From the NCBI GenBank assembly GCA_021773405.1, contig JAJFKD010000122.1, forward strand, positions 1 through 33,261: DNA of 33,261 nucleotides, read 5' to 3'. The notes under the pieces were generated by a model that worked only from the letters and a program-made list of their open reading frames with translations, was not told the DNA's origin and did not search any database. The translations under genes were made by a program, and so were the position numbers. The stretch is from Porticoccus sp. GTDB lineage: Bacteria > Pseudomonadota > Gammaproteobacteria > Pseudomonadales > Porticoccaceae. Of this stretch, positions 17,661 to 26,363 are shown one piece after another (position 1 is the first letter of the stretch; every line of letters begins with the position of its first letter).

Positions 17661-18817
17661 GGCTGCTGAACCACCAAGTGATCAGATGTTTCAACTACAG
17701 GTTCAATTTTCATACCATCAACCACATAACCCGGCCGGTCTAACAAAACAACATCCCCTGTTTGGATGCCAGTTACATAGGCAATGCCACCACGATATTG
17801 CAACACGGACACCGGCTGGATAGTTAGCTGTTGGCCTTCTGTAACAACAAGCACATTTTCTTTTTCGTACAGAGCCATACGAGGTATCGCGACAACATGC
17901 TCGAACTGCTTGCCCAATATCTCCGCATTAACAAATAAACCAACCATCAGCGGGTGATCACCATCAAGAGGCTTTGGTACTTCCACAATCCCATAAATAA
18001 CACGGCTACGCGGATCAATACTGGCATCAGTTCTCGAGATATTGCCCTGCCATCTATGCTCACCCATCTTGGTAGACAGGACCACAGGTAAATTAATTAC
18101 CTGATCAGGTGTTAACGGTAATTCTAATAACTCACTTTGGGAGGGTGTTAACGGCAACCGAACTTCTACGGCATCGATAGCAAAGATTTGTGCAACATTC
18201 TTACCAGTAGTCAAATACTGTCCCAGGTTGACTTTTACCTCTCGCACCCGGCCATCAAATGGCGCTTTTATACTGGTACGTTCAAGGTTTAATTTGGCCT
18301 GATCGAGATCCGCTTTTGCCGCTTCAACCGCAGCCTCTGCAGCTTTTAACTGTGGTTGACGCAAAAATAAGGCATTGCCTGCTTTGTTGCCGAGGTCACG
18401 CCATTCACGCTTAGCTTGGAATGCACGCCCTTGTTCAGTCGCAAGTAACTGTTCGGCTTCAGCAACACGGGATTTAGCCCTAATCACCTCAATTTTATAA
18501 TCTCTATCATCAAGCCTTAAGAACACATCTCCCTGTTTGAAAAAGCCACCATCAACAAAGATATCTGCAACAAACTCTATCTGACCAGAAACCTGCGAAG
18601 CCAGTTCGATTTCCCTTTTCGGGCGCACCGTTCCCTGGGTGTGAACCATGATTTGCTGAGGTTTTGGCTCAGCTATCATCGCCTTAACCTTGGGTGCTGC
18701 CGGCTCAGTAAATGCCTGTGATTCAGGTTTTGGGCGCAAAAAAGATAAACCTGAAACAACCAAAATAGCCACCACTAAAATGATCAATGGAGGAAGGATT
18801 TTTTTCAGCCAAACCAT
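17657..18817 (-). CDS. RND efflux periplasmic adaptor (membrane fusion protein)
   Basis: Adaptor that bridges the RND permease to an outer-membrane channel. The 386 residues begin with a single membrane anchor (about 7-27, LPPLIILVVAILVVSGLSF) rather than a lipobox. Next come a lipoyl/barrel-sandwich half (GTVRPKREIELASQVSGQI), an alpha-helical hairpin rich in Ala, Glu and Lys (about 110-190), the second lipoyl half (IKAPFDGRVREVKVNLGQYL), and beta-barrel and membrane-proximal domains. It precedes the permease and overlaps it by 4 nt, forming a two-gene pump operon. No regulator gene is adjacent. The upstream 236-nt gap to the divergent metallophosphoesterase must hold both promoters; I cannot pick either with confidence. 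Confidence 0.9.
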   Translation of the reverse strand: MVWLKKILPPLIILVVAILVVSGLSFLRPKPESQAFTEPAAPKVKAMIAEPKPQQIMVHTQGTVRPKREIELASQVSGQIEFVADIFVDGGFFKQGDVFLRLDDRDYKIEVIRAKSRVAEAEQLLATEQGRAFQAKREWRDLGNKAGNALFLRQPQLKAAEAAVEAAKADLDQAKLNLERTSIKAPFDGRVREVKVNLGQYLTTGKNVAQIFAIDAVEVRLPLTPSQSELLELPLTPDQVINLPVVLSTKMGEHRWQGNISRTDASIDPRSRVIYGIVEVPKPLDGDHPLMVGLFVNAEILGKQFEHVVAIPRMALYEKENVLVVTEGQQLTIQPVSVLQYRGGIAYVTGIQTGDVVLLDRPGYVVDGMKIEPVVETSDHLVVQQP

Positions 18818-19053
18818 TATCTAAACACCATCATTATTCATTCAAATACATTACCTGAAAAAGTGTGACAGCACCCTACTCATTGTTTATACATATGACC
18901 AGAATCTGTTCAGTTTTACCCATCATAGCCCGAAATAAGTCCATCCATAAGTGCCGTTTACAAGCTTCACCCTCAAGTGCAATCAAAGTGTCTTAAAGTT
19001 GCCTTTTTTGTGTCATCTTTGACCACTACCTTTGCCAGAAAGAGGAGTAATGT

Positions 19054-19863
19054 ATGCACTACCCCGCTATTTGGTTATCGGACATTCATCTTGGAGACCG
19101 CGACTGTAAAGCAGAGTTCCTGCTGGATTTCCTCAATAATACCAGCTGCGACAAACTCTATTTGGTCGGCGATATGATCGATCTCTGGGCTATGAAACGC
19201 TCCTTTTTCTGGCCATCCAGCCATCATGCTGTATTGCGAAAAATCATTGCCATGGCAAATCTTGGCACCAAGATTATCTATATTCCCGGCAACCATGATG
19301 GACTCGTACGGGAAATTATTGGTGATTCTGTCCTTAATGTTGAAATTCACAAAGACTACATACACACCACCAAAGCCGGGAAAAAGCTTTTATTGATGCA
19401 TGGAGATGAGTTTGATCATACGGTACTTTGTAGCCGTTGGATCAAAGTTATTGGTTACACCACTTACAGCCTTTTGATCCGCCTAAATCGCTGGGGCAAC
19501 AAAATACGCAAACTCCTTGGGCTGCCCTATTGGTCTATGGCCTATTACATCAAAAACCGGGTCAAAAATGCTCGAAAGGCCATTGCTACTTTTGAAAAAG
19601 CTGCAGCAGATGAAGCAATGCGGCGAGGTGTCGACGGTATTATCTGTGGACATATCCACCAACCAGAAATCCGCTCCATCGACGGCGTTCTCTATTGCAA
19701 TGATGGCGACTGGATTGAAAGTTGTACCGCATTGGTGGAGCACAACAATGGCAGGCTTGAACTGGTCCACTGGGGTGACCTTCAACAGGGTATAAAATGT
19801 GATAAGGCCGCCAATGACTCAAGCATTACTGCACCTTACCCCCTACCAAAGCTATCACCTTAA
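19054..19863 (+). CDS. LpxH-like UDP-2,3-diacylglucosamine diphosphatase family metallophosphoesterase
   Basis: Calcineurin-like metallophosphoesterase of 269 residues with the complete metal-binding set: D10 and H12 (SDIHLGD), D40 (GDMIDLW), N80 and H81 (GNHDG), H116 (MHGDEFD) and H200 and H202 (GHIHQPE). The family includes LpxH, which hydrolyses UDP-2,3-diacylglucosamine to lipid X in lipid A synthesis. This sequence belongs to the divergent LpxH2-like branch, whose exact substrate is less certain. Two amphipathic/basic helices (about 125-180) could sit on the membrane. The ATG has a strong GAGGAG site (19042-19047). It converges on ugd with a 5-nt gap, which may reflect envelope-related clustering. 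Confidence 0.75.
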   Translation: MHYPAIWLSDIHLGDRDCKAEFLLDFLNNTSCDKLYLVGDMIDLWAMKRSFFWPSSHHAVLRKIIAMANLGTKIIYIPGNHDGLVREIIGDSVLNVEIHKDYIHTTKAGKKLLLMHGDEFDHTVLCSRWIKVIGYTTYSLLIRLNRWGNKIRKLLGLPYWSMAYYIKNRVKNARKAIATFEKAAADEAMRRGVDGIICGHIHQPEIRSIDGVLYCNDGDWIESCTALVEHNNGRLELVHWGDLQQGIKCDKAANDSSITAPYPLPKLSP

Positions 19864-19868
19864 ACCCA

Positions 19869-21257
19869 TTAAGCATTAGCAACTAACTTTGTATCGATTT
19901 TTTCAGCAGCTAGGCTCAAAGTGTTACCCGCTATTCCTTGCCGGCCCACGGCCAAGTAGTCAAACCCAGCATTAGCCATGCGAGCAGGGTCATATAAATT
20001 ACGCCCATCAATTACTACAGGGCGCTTCATTTTTTCCATTAACACTTTTAAGTCTGGTGCCCAAAAGTGCTTCCACTCGGTACAAATCACTAGAGCATCC
20101 ACCTCTTTAACGGCCGCTTCTTTAGTGCCCATTAATGCCAGATCATCGCGATCACCATAGATTCTCTGACACTCTTCCATGGCGCGGGGGTCATAAGCCT
20201 GCACTCGAGCTCCATGATCCCATAGCGCTTCCAAAAGAATACGACTCGGCGCCTCACGCATATCATCTGTTCTTGGTTTAAAAGCCAAACCCCAAATGGC
20301 AATGGTTTTGCCAACTAAATCACCATTAAAATAATCGCAAACCTTATGAAACAAACGCTGCTTTTGATGGTAATTCACATTCTGTACAGCAGATAACAAA
20401 TGTGGCTGATAACCGGCTTTTTCTGCGGTTACCTGTAAAGCACGAACATCTTTTGGGAAGCAAGAGCCGCCGTAACCACAACCAGGGTAGATAAAGTGGT
20501 AACCAATGCGAGGATCCGCCCCAATACCTTGGCGAACTTCTTCAATATCTGCACCCAAATGCTCCGCCAAGTTTGCTATTTCATTAATAAAACTGATTTT
20601 GGTCGCCAGCATGGCATTAGCAGCATACTTTGTAAGCTCCGAGGAGCGAATATCCATCACCATCAGGCGATCATGATTGCGATTAAACGGTGCATACAGC
20701 TCTCGCATAATATCGGCTACGCGCTCTGAACTGGTTCCCACCACAATACGGTCTGGTTTCATAAAGTCGGCAATAGCAGCCCCCTCCTTGAGGAATTCGG
20801 GGTTAGAAGCCACCTCAAATGCCACATCAACACCTCGCCGATCTAAAATACGCTTCATTTCATCTTTTACCGCATCGGCTGTACCAACAGGCACAGTAGA
20901 TTTGGTAACCACTACAGTGAAATCGTTGAGATGCTCTCCTACAGTCCTGGCGACATCCAACACATGGCGGGTATCTGCCGTACCATCCTCATCCGTAGGT
21001 GTGCCCACGGCAATAAAGATTAGATCAGCATGTTCGATGGCGGGGGCCGGCTCTTCCGTAAACTCTAATAACCCTTCGCGTTGACAATCTATCAGGTAAT
21101 CTTCCAACCCTGGCTCAAAAATTGGGCAAATACCCTGCCGTAACATTTCCACTTTTTTTACATCAAGATCCACACAAATAACATGGTGACCCACATGTGC
21201 CAGACAAGCGCTTGTCACTAGACCTACATAACCACCGCCAAATACTGTTACCTTCAT
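19869..21257 (-). CDS. ugd: UDP-glucose 6-dehydrogenase
   Basis: Oxidises UDP-glucose to UDP-glucuronate with NAD, feeding capsule, exopolysaccharide or lipid A sugar pathways. The N-terminal Rossmann motif is VTVFGGGYVGLV. TKSTVPVGT, EFLKEGAA, the helix KYAANAMLATKISFINE and the catalytic cysteine C266 in GCGYGGSCFPKD are all present, as is the C-terminal NAD-fold KPRTDDMREAPS. I place the start at the ATG 21257 (462 residues) because AAAAGG sits 8 nt before it; a GTG three codons upstream (21266) overlaps that site. No glycosyltransferase or polysaccharide cluster is adjacent, so the product pathway is unclear. Confidence 0.93.
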   Translation of the reverse strand: MKVTVFGGGYVGLVTSACLAHVGHHVICVDLDVKKVEMLRQGICPIFEPGLEDYLIDCQREGLLEFTEEPAPAIEHADLIFIAVGTPTDEDGTADTRHVLDVARTVGEHLNDFTVVVTKSTVPVGTADAVKDEMKRILDRRGVDVAFEVASNPEFLKEGAAIADFMKPDRIVVGTSSERVADIMRELYAPFNRNHDRLMVMDIRSSELTKYAANAMLATKISFINEIANLAEHLGADIEEVRQGIGADPRIGYHFIYPGCGYGGSCFPKDVRALQVTAEKAGYQPHLLSAVQNVNYHQKQRLFHKVCDYFNGDLVGKTIAIWGLAFKPRTDDMREAPSRILLEALWDHGARVQAYDPRAMEECQRIYGDRDDLALMGTKEAAVKEVDALVICTEWKHFWAPDLKVLMEKMKRPVVIDGRNLYDPARMANAGFDYLAVGRQGIAGNTLSLAAEKIDTKLVANA

Positions 21258-21469
21258 CGCACACACCTTTTAAACCTAACGCCGTATAAAGCAAACGCCT
21301 CAATGATGTGACCAAGCCATGACGGTCTCATGTCAGAATAATTTCAGTTTTATTTCAAAATAGGTTCAACCAAAAACAACCGAGAGGACCTTTTTACTCA
21401 ATGCTAGAACAAACATTTTCAGATAAACTTACCTCTATCTATTCAACCAGCATGGCCTCGCTGTAACAC

Positions 21470-21700
21470 ATGACTGTTTTTATTTTGCAAAACCAACACG
21501 AGCAATTTCTTACTAAATCGCTGGAATGGATAAATGGCTGTGATGCTAACCAGTTATTTAGAACGCCTTACCGGGATATCGCCCTTAACCAACTGATGGA
21601 ATTAAACGCCAAAGACATTCAGCTTCGAGTCAAAATTATTTCATGTGAACTGAATAAATCTGGAAATCCTGAGCTACCAACGCAGTCAATAACTGCCTGA
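21470..21700 (+). CDS. Small hypothetical protein upstream of gshA
   Basis: A 76-residue ORF that I do not recognise by name. It starts with a hydrophobic beta-like strand (MTVFILQN) and contains WINGCDANQLFRTPYRDIALNQLMELN, which reads like a compact alpha/beta domain with regularly spaced charged residues. It has no membrane segment and no signal peptide. It ends 22 nt before gshA on the same strand, so the two are probably co-transcribed and it may be a conserved companion of glutathione synthesis. The ribosome site is weak. Protein-like composition and tight placement support a real gene; its function is unknown. Confidence 0.6.
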   Translation: MTVFILQNQHEQFLTKSLEWINGCDANQLFRTPYRDIALNQLMELNAKDIQLRVKIISCELNKSGNPELPTQSITA

Positions 21701-21722
21701 TGCCTCCGACAAGGAAACAATT

Positions 21723-23327
21723 GTGCCCCTGTTAAAAAATCGCCTGAGTATCTTGGCCAAAAACAGTGATTCCAAACTGCTCTCAGGGATTACCCGTGGA
21801 ATTGAAAAAGAAAGTCTAAGAGTCACCCCAAAAGGAACACTGGCACATACGCCACACCCTAAAGCACTTGGCTCTGCACTGACACATCCACAAATAACCA
21901 CAGACTATTCAGAATCATTATTAGAATTTATTACGCCACCCTCTAGTGATGCTGACCAAGTACTAAAAACCCTGGAAGATATTCATCGTTATACCTACCG
22001 CCAAATAGGTGATGAACTGCTCTGGGCTAATAGCATGCCCTGCCAACTGAGTGGCGATAGTGATATTCCTGTGGGGCAATACGGCTCATCCAATGTCGGG
22101 CAGATGAAAAGTATTTATCGAATAGGTCTGGGGCATCGGTATGGGCGCTTGATGCAAACTATCGCGGGGATTCACTACAACTTCTCTGTACCCGACGAAC
22201 TATTGGAAATACTGAAACAGGAAGAAAGCCCTGGGCAATCTTTGCAAGATTTCAAAACCAACAATTATTTTGCACTGATTCGTAATTTCCGTCGCTATTT
22301 TTGGCTATTGCTGTATCTGTTTGGTGCCTCGCCCGGTGTTTGCCGTAGTTTTGTAAAAGGGCGCGATCATAATCTAGAACCTTTCGGGACAGATGAGCAT
22401 AGCCTCCATATCCCCAATGCGACATCTCTACGTATGGGCGATTTAGGCTACCAGAGTAAAGCGCAAGAAGAGTTAGTGGTCTGCTACAACGACTTACACA
22501 ACTACGTGGAAACACTGCGACATGCACTAGTAGAACCGTACCCCGACTATGAAGCCATCGGCATCAAAAACACCAATGGTGAGTACCAACAGCTCAGCAA
22601 ACATTTACTACAAATTGAAAATGAGTTTTACGGTACTATTCGCCCAAAACGCACCACCAAATCAGGTGAAACAGCACTGGGAGCACTGTGGGAACGTGGT
22701 GTGGAATATATCGAAGTACGCTGTGTCGACCTCAACCCTTTTCAACCATTAGGTATCGATCGTGAGCAGATCGACTTTATGGATGTTTTCCTACTCACTT
22801 GTCTATTATCGAAAAGTCCTCCTACTGACGATCAGGAATATCGTAATATTCTGAACAACCAGCGGATGATGGTTTACCAAGGGCGCAACCCCGACTTGAT
22901 GCTTCATGACGGTAGCCAGATGCGGTCTTTCCTGGAATGGAGCCATTCTCTCTTTGACGAAATGATTCCTGTGGCTCAATTGTTGGATCGACATAACCAA
23001 ACTGAACAATGCAAGCAACCGGGACGATACGAAAAAACGCTGCAGAAATTGGCCCAATTACTGGATAACCCAGACCAGACTCCATCCGCCCGCATCCTTA
23101 ATGAAATGAAAGAAACGGGGCAAACCTACTTCAGGGTTGCCATGAATCATGCCATACAACACCGTGAGTATTTTCTGAAAAAAGAATTACCAGTAGAAGT
23201 TATGGAACAATACCGAGCAATGGCTGCTGACTCCCTGAAAAATCAACAGCAAATTGAAGCAAATGACACACAATCATTCGATGATTTTCTAGCCAGTTAT
23301 TACCAACAGTACGATTTCCCACTTTGA
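21723..23327 (+). CDS. gshA: Glutamate-cysteine ligase (type 1)
   Basis: First and rate-limiting enzyme of glutathione synthesis: joins glutamate and cysteine with ATP to give gamma-glutamylcysteine. The 534 residues match the proteobacterial type 1 enzyme (E. coli 518). Signature stretches include GITRGIEKESLRV near the N-terminus, TDYSESLLEFITPP, LLWANSMPC, GIHYNFSVPDE, YLFGASPGVC and GVEYIEVRCVDLNPF. The start is a GTG at 21723 with AAGGA at 21711-21715 and 7-nt spacing; no in-frame ATG sits better. It follows the small ORF by 22 nt and precedes acpH by 10 nt. The window also contains a gamma-glutamyltransferase-family gene, a possible glutathione-consuming partner, about 16 kb away. gshB is not in the window. 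Confidence 0.96.
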   Translation: MPLLKNRLSILAKNSDSKLLSGITRGIEKESLRVTPKGTLAHTPHPKALGSALTHPQITTDYSESLLEFITPPSSDADQVLKTLEDIHRYTYRQIGDELLWANSMPCQLSGDSDIPVGQYGSSNVGQMKSIYRIGLGHRYGRLMQTIAGIHYNFSVPDELLEILKQEESPGQSLQDFKTNNYFALIRNFRRYFWLLLYLFGASPGVCRSFVKGRDHNLEPFGTDEHSLHIPNATSLRMGDLGYQSKAQEELVVCYNDLHNYVETLRHALVEPYPDYEAIGIKNTNGEYQQLSKHLLQIENEFYGTIRPKRTTKSGETALGALWERGVEYIEVRCVDLNPFQPLGIDREQIDFMDVFLLTCLLSKSPPTDDQEYRNILNNQRMMVYQGRNPDLMLHDGSQMRSFLEWSHSLFDEMIPVAQLLDRHNQTEQCKQPGRYEKTLQKLAQLLDNPDQTPSARILNEMKETGQTYFRVAMNHAIQHREYFLKKELPVEVMEQYRAMAADSLKNQQQIEANDTQSFDDFLASYYQQYDFPL

Positions 23328-23337
23328 ATTTTTTTCT

Positions 23338-23934
23338 GTGAACTATTTGGCCCACATCTACCTTTCCGGAGACTGCCCGGAAACCATGATAGGTGGTCTG
23401 TTAGGGGATTTTGTCAAAGGGCCGCTACGGGGAGAACGCCCCAAGGCTATGGAAACCGGAATTTCACTGCACCGAAAAATAGATGTATTTACCGACTCAC
23501 TGCCTGAGGTAAAACATGCCATTGCCCGTATAGAGCCGCCCTACCGTCGCTTTGGCGGTATTCTCATTGATATTTGCTACGATCATTTTCTCGCCTCCAA
23601 CTGGGAAAAATTTCACCACCAACCTCTGGGTGATTACTGCCAAGATTTCTATCGACTCTTATCTGAATATGAACCTCATCTACCACCCGGTGCCAAGCGA
23701 TTTAGTGAGGTCGCTCCCAAGGTACAATGGCTAGAAGGCTATGCCGATATGGACAAACTGAAATATATTCTGGAACGGGTCGGGCAACGATTTAAAACAC
23801 CTATAGCACTGGATAAAGCCTTCCCCCAGTTGTTACGGGATTACCAATTATTAGATCAGGAATTTACCCAGATATTCCCAAAAATTATTGCGTTTGCTAA
23901 CAGCGACCAGTCTAAACAAGCCCGAAAACAATAA
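23338..23934 (+). CDS. acpH: Acyl carrier protein phosphodiesterase (AcpH/YajB-like)
   Basis: Removes the 4'-phosphopantetheine arm from holo-ACP. The 198-residue protein matches E. coli AcpH (193) from the N-terminus MNYLAHIYLS through GGLLGDFVKG, the HRKIDVFTDSLPEV block and DICYDHFLASNW, whose His and Asp residues form the family's metal site. It starts at a GTG only 10 nt after gshA with no visible ribosome site, so translation is probably coupled to gshA. A 10-bp inverted repeat follows the stop. The HD-domain-like composition and conserved start make the family secure; the physiological need for the enzyme is debated even in E. coli. Confidence 0.9.
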   Translation: MNYLAHIYLSGDCPETMIGGLLGDFVKGPLRGERPKAMETGISLHRKIDVFTDSLPEVKHAIARIEPPYRRFGGILIDICYDHFLASNWEKFHHQPLGDYCQDFYRLLSEYEPHLPPGAKRFSEVAPKVQWLEGYADMDKLKYILERVGQRFKTPIALDKAFPQLLRDYQLLDQEFTQIFPKIIAFANSDQSKQARKQ

Positions 23935-23936
23935 CA

Positions 23937-23975
23937 TCATTCAAAACCCAGGAGCTGACCGTTGCTTTTGAATGA
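23937..23975. repeat. Inverted repeat after acpH
   Basis: TCATTCAAAA (23937-23946) and its exact complement TTTTGAATGA (23966-23975) flank 19 nt, beginning 2 nt past the acpH stop. There is no adjacent long U-run, so it may be a weak terminator or a binding-site pair. The rest of the 179-nt gap to dsbB includes a GTTATTT/AAATAAC dyad at 24047-24072. Confidence 0.5.
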
Positions 23976-24113
23976 GCGCCCTCAACTTCTTATTCATTTT
24001 TAAACCATTAAGAAAGAATTCTAATACAGCTCTGGGGTCAAAGCGTGTTATTTAATGTGCTTGCAAAATAACCGGGCTAAAATGCACCTGGCACTTACAC
24101 TGGAGAACAGAGA

Positions 24114-24596
24114 ATGCTCACTGGCAGACAAACCAACTTATTAATTTTTCTAATCTGTAATGGACTTATCGCCACTGCGTTGTATATGCAGCATGTAATG
24201 GAATTGACTCCCTGTTATCTATGTATCACCCAAAGGGCATTTGTCATTATCACAGGTATGTTTGCCCTGTTAGCCCTCATTCATAATAACGGCCTAAAAA
24301 TCTATGGGTTCTTTATCGCACTGAGTGCACTAGCAGGTAGCTTTTTTTCCGGTAAACAGCTCTGGTTGCAAAGCCTTCCAGAAGATCAGGTACCGGCCTG
24401 TGGACCGCCCGCTGAATACTTATTCGATGCATTTAGTTTTACTGAAGCAATGAGCATGCTATTTCGAGGGGATGGCAACTGTGCCGAAGTCCAATGGACG
24501 TTCCTCAGTTTAAGTATTCCCGCTTGGACTTTGTTGTGCTTTTTATTCCTTGCACTACTGGGTATTTCACAAATATTGAAAAAAAATAAATCGTAA
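24114..24596 (+). CDS. dsbB: Disulfide bond formation protein B
   Basis: Inner-membrane quinone reductase that re-oxidises DsbA in the periplasm. The 160 residues form four membrane helices (about 8-25, 40-57, 62-80, 130-152). Both catalytic cysteine pairs are present: C34-x-x-C37 in the first periplasmic loop (TPCYLCITQR) and C96 with C123 in the long second loop, matching C41/C44 and C104/C130 of E. coli. The ATG follows GGAGAACAGAG. It lies upstream of lrgAB and rsd. In Pseudomonas a dsbB-type gene (dsbH) lies next to algQ, so this neighbourhood is partly conserved. Confidence 0.94.
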   Translation: MLTGRQTNLLIFLICNGLIATALYMQHVMELTPCYLCITQRAFVIITGMFALLALIHNNGLKIYGFFIALSALAGSFFSGKQLWLQSLPEDQVPACGPPAEYLFDAFSFTEAMSMLFRGDGNCAEVQWTFLSLSIPAWTLLCFLFLALLGISQILKKNKS

Positions 24597-24636
24597 AAAA
24601 GTTACACCTGGCGATATAAAAGAGCCCCTTTACACC

Positions 24637-25005
24637 ATGCTAAAAGGTTTACTGGTACTGCTACTATTTCAAGGCATTGGAGAAGCCTCTAGTCATTACA
24701 GCGGCCTACCCATACCTGGGCCTGTTATCGGCATGATATTGCTTTTTATTTATCTCCAGCTTAGCAGCAGAGAATTATCCACTGGGCTCGGCGATGCCGC
24801 TCATTTTATGATTCGCTGGTTATCCCTTATGTTTGTACCGGCCTGTGTAGGCTTTTTCTTTTTGACAAAAATACCTGCCAATCAATGGCTCGCTGTTACA
24901 GGGGTTATTATTATCTCAACACTGGTCACAATGATTATTACCGCCCTGTTAATGAAATATGTAATGGCAAAACCAAAACTGTCTAAGCCAAAGGCAGAAC
25001 AGTAA
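24637..25005 (+). CDS. lrgA: CidA/LrgA family membrane protein
   Basis: Small membrane protein (122 residues, four predicted helices at about 2-15, 22-42, 58-78 and 86-108). The conserved GLPIPGPVIGMILLF motif of the CidA/LrgA family is near the N-terminus. These proteins are described as holin-like and in some bacteria act with the LrgB partner in solute (pyruvate) transport or lysis control; which applies here is unknown. Its TAA overlaps the lrgB ATG by one base (25005), a clear two-gene coupling. It is only 40 nt downstream of dsbB, with a weak ribosome site. Confidence 0.88.
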   Translation: MLKGLLVLLLFQGIGEASSHYSGLPIPGPVIGMILLFIYLQLSSRELSTGLGDAAHFMIRWLSLMFVPACVGFFFLTKIPANQWLAVTGVIIISTLVTMIITALLMKYVMAKPKLSKPKAEQ

Positions 25006-25712
25006 TGGTAGAAATCATCACGCCAGTTTTGCTTTTAATGCTTACTTTTTTCGCATTCAGCCTCGCTTTTTGGCTCTACGGAATCAGTCAATCTAGGCCG
25101 ATCATATCTTCACTTCTTCACCCGTTGGTCACTGCGCCTATTTTAGTCAGCGCGGTATTACTACTCATAAATATTGATTACAGTGATTACCGCAAAGCAA
25201 ACCAACCACTGTTCTTTTTATTGGGCACAGCAACGGTTGCTCTTGCCATTCCACTTCACCAACAATTTCATCATATCCGCAACCTAACCAAGCCTTTATT
25301 GCTTACTCTGTTTTTTGGCGCCAGTTTTGCTGTTATCTCGGCACTTTCCATTGCCTGGATTTTAGGGGCCACACCTGAAACCCTTATATCTGTTGCGCCA
25401 AAATCAGTCACAACACCTATCGCCCTTGGTATTGCAGAGAAGATAAATGGTGAACCGGGGCTTACGGCAGGAATCGTAGTATTTACTGGTGTTATAGGCG
25501 CGGTATTTGGACCTTTACTGTTTCGATGGATAGGAATTTCAGATGATCGCATCAAAGGCTTTGTATTAGGTATTTGCGCCCATGGCGTAGGGACAGCCCG
25601 CGCTTTTGAGGTGAGTGGAAAGTGTGGTGCATTTTCCAGCCTTGGGCTGGGACTAACAGGAGCCATCACTGCCATGATTCTGCCGTGGATCATCATTTAT
25701 GCATTCAAATAG
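25005..25712 (+). CDS. lrgB: CidB/LrgB family membrane protein
   Basis: Polytopic inner-membrane protein of 235 residues and partner of LrgA. Family marks are VTAPILVSAVLL in the N-terminal half, the PKSVTTPIALGIAEKING motif in the middle, and GICAHGVGTARAFEVSGKCGAFSSLGLGLTGA split over the last third, which form the core of LrgB proteins. The ATG at 25005 overlaps the lrgA stop. No LytSR-like two-component regulator, the usual controller in Firmicutes, is visible nearby. In proteobacteria the pair is often annotated as antiholin-like, but a metabolite-transport role is equally compatible with the sequence. Confidence 0.9.
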   Translation: MVEIITPVLLLMLTFFAFSLAFWLYGISQSRPIISSLLHPLVTAPILVSAVLLLINIDYSDYRKANQPLFFLLGTATVALAIPLHQQFHHIRNLTKPLLLTLFFGASFAVISALSIAWILGATPETLISVAPKSVTTPIALGIAEKINGEPGLTAGIVVFTGVIGAVFGPLLFRWIGISDDRIKGFVLGICAHGVGTARAFEVSGKCGAFSSLGLGLTGAITAMILPWIIIYAFK

Positions 25713-25786
25713 CCATAATGAAAAGCCTTGTCACACCGTGCCGGTTTGCATATCCTTGGTTAAATTCATAGAAAAAGCTGCCGTTT

Positions 25787-26263
25787 ATGCTTGAGAATTG
25801 TAAATCTGCGCAAGAACGCTGGGGTGGTGTTAGCTCCCTAATAGATAATTGGTTACAAGAACGCCAGGAAATGCTGGTGTGCTTTTGTGCCCTTGGTGAA
25901 ATAAACGATTTCAACAGCGACAATACGGTCCATGGAGAAAAGCTTAAAAGCTTTTGTGAAATCCTTGTGGATTATGCCTCTGCAGGACATTTTGAAATTT
26001 ACGACCAATTGGTCAAAGAAGGCCAAGAACTTAAAGACAACAGCGGGCTGGAAGTAGCTGACAATCTATTTCAGACCATCGATGCAACAACTGAAATCAT
26101 TCTGGATTTTAATGATAAATACTTAGAAACCGATGACCTAAAAACATTGGCTAATGATTTATCTGGACTAGGGGAGTCTTTGGCGACACGGCTCGGTGCC
26201 GAAGATAAGATGATCGAGGTTCTACACACTAATCACCGTGAGAAAATTTTAAGTAGCAATTAA
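25787..26263 (+). CDS. rsd: Sigma-70 anti-sigma factor Rsd/AlgQ
   Basis: Binds region 4 of sigma-70 and lowers housekeeping transcription when growth slows, favouring alternative sigma factors. The 158 residues equal the length of E. coli Rsd. The family pattern is visible: AQERWGGVSSLIDNWLQERQ at the N-terminus, then LVCFCAL, the long helix FCEILVDYASAGHFEIYDQLV, and the acidic C-terminal half LSGLGESLATRLGAEDKMIEVL. In Pseudomonas the homologue AlgQ also affects alginate and siderophore genes. It lies 74 nt after lrgB and is followed by a shared terminator. Notably the window also encodes sigma-32 (rpoH) and a sigma-54-dependent operon. Confidence 0.92.
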   Translation: MLENCKSAQERWGGVSSLIDNWLQERQEMLVCFCALGEINDFNSDNTVHGEKLKSFCEILVDYASAGHFEIYDQLVKEGQELKDNSGLEVADNLFQTIDATTEIILDFNDKYLETDDLKTLANDLSGLGESLATRLGAEDKMIEVLHTNHREKILSSN

Positions 26264-26323
26264 TACGAATAGCTATTAAGAAATAAAACTAACTATTTAA
26301 AATTTCCTCTTAAAACATCAAAT

Positions 26324-26350
26324 AAAAAAGGCCCATATAGGGCCTTTTTT
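26324..26350. terminator. Bidirectional terminator between rsd and the FKBP gene
   Basis: A perfect 11-bp stem, AAAAAAGGCCC (26324-26334) and GGGCCTTTTTT (26340-26350), with an ATATA loop. The U-runs in both directions fit the two converging genes. Confidence 0.9.
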
Positions 26351-26363
26351 ATTGCAAAGCTTT

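Noticed and set aside
21258..21266. Upstream GTG start for ugd
   Set aside because: It adds only three residues, falls on the ribosome site of the ATG at 21257, and the Rossmann motif begins right after that ATG.
25271..25696. Minus-strand frame (141 codons) inside lrgB
   Set aside because: Antisense shadow of a well-supported membrane protein; proline/threonine-rich with no motif.
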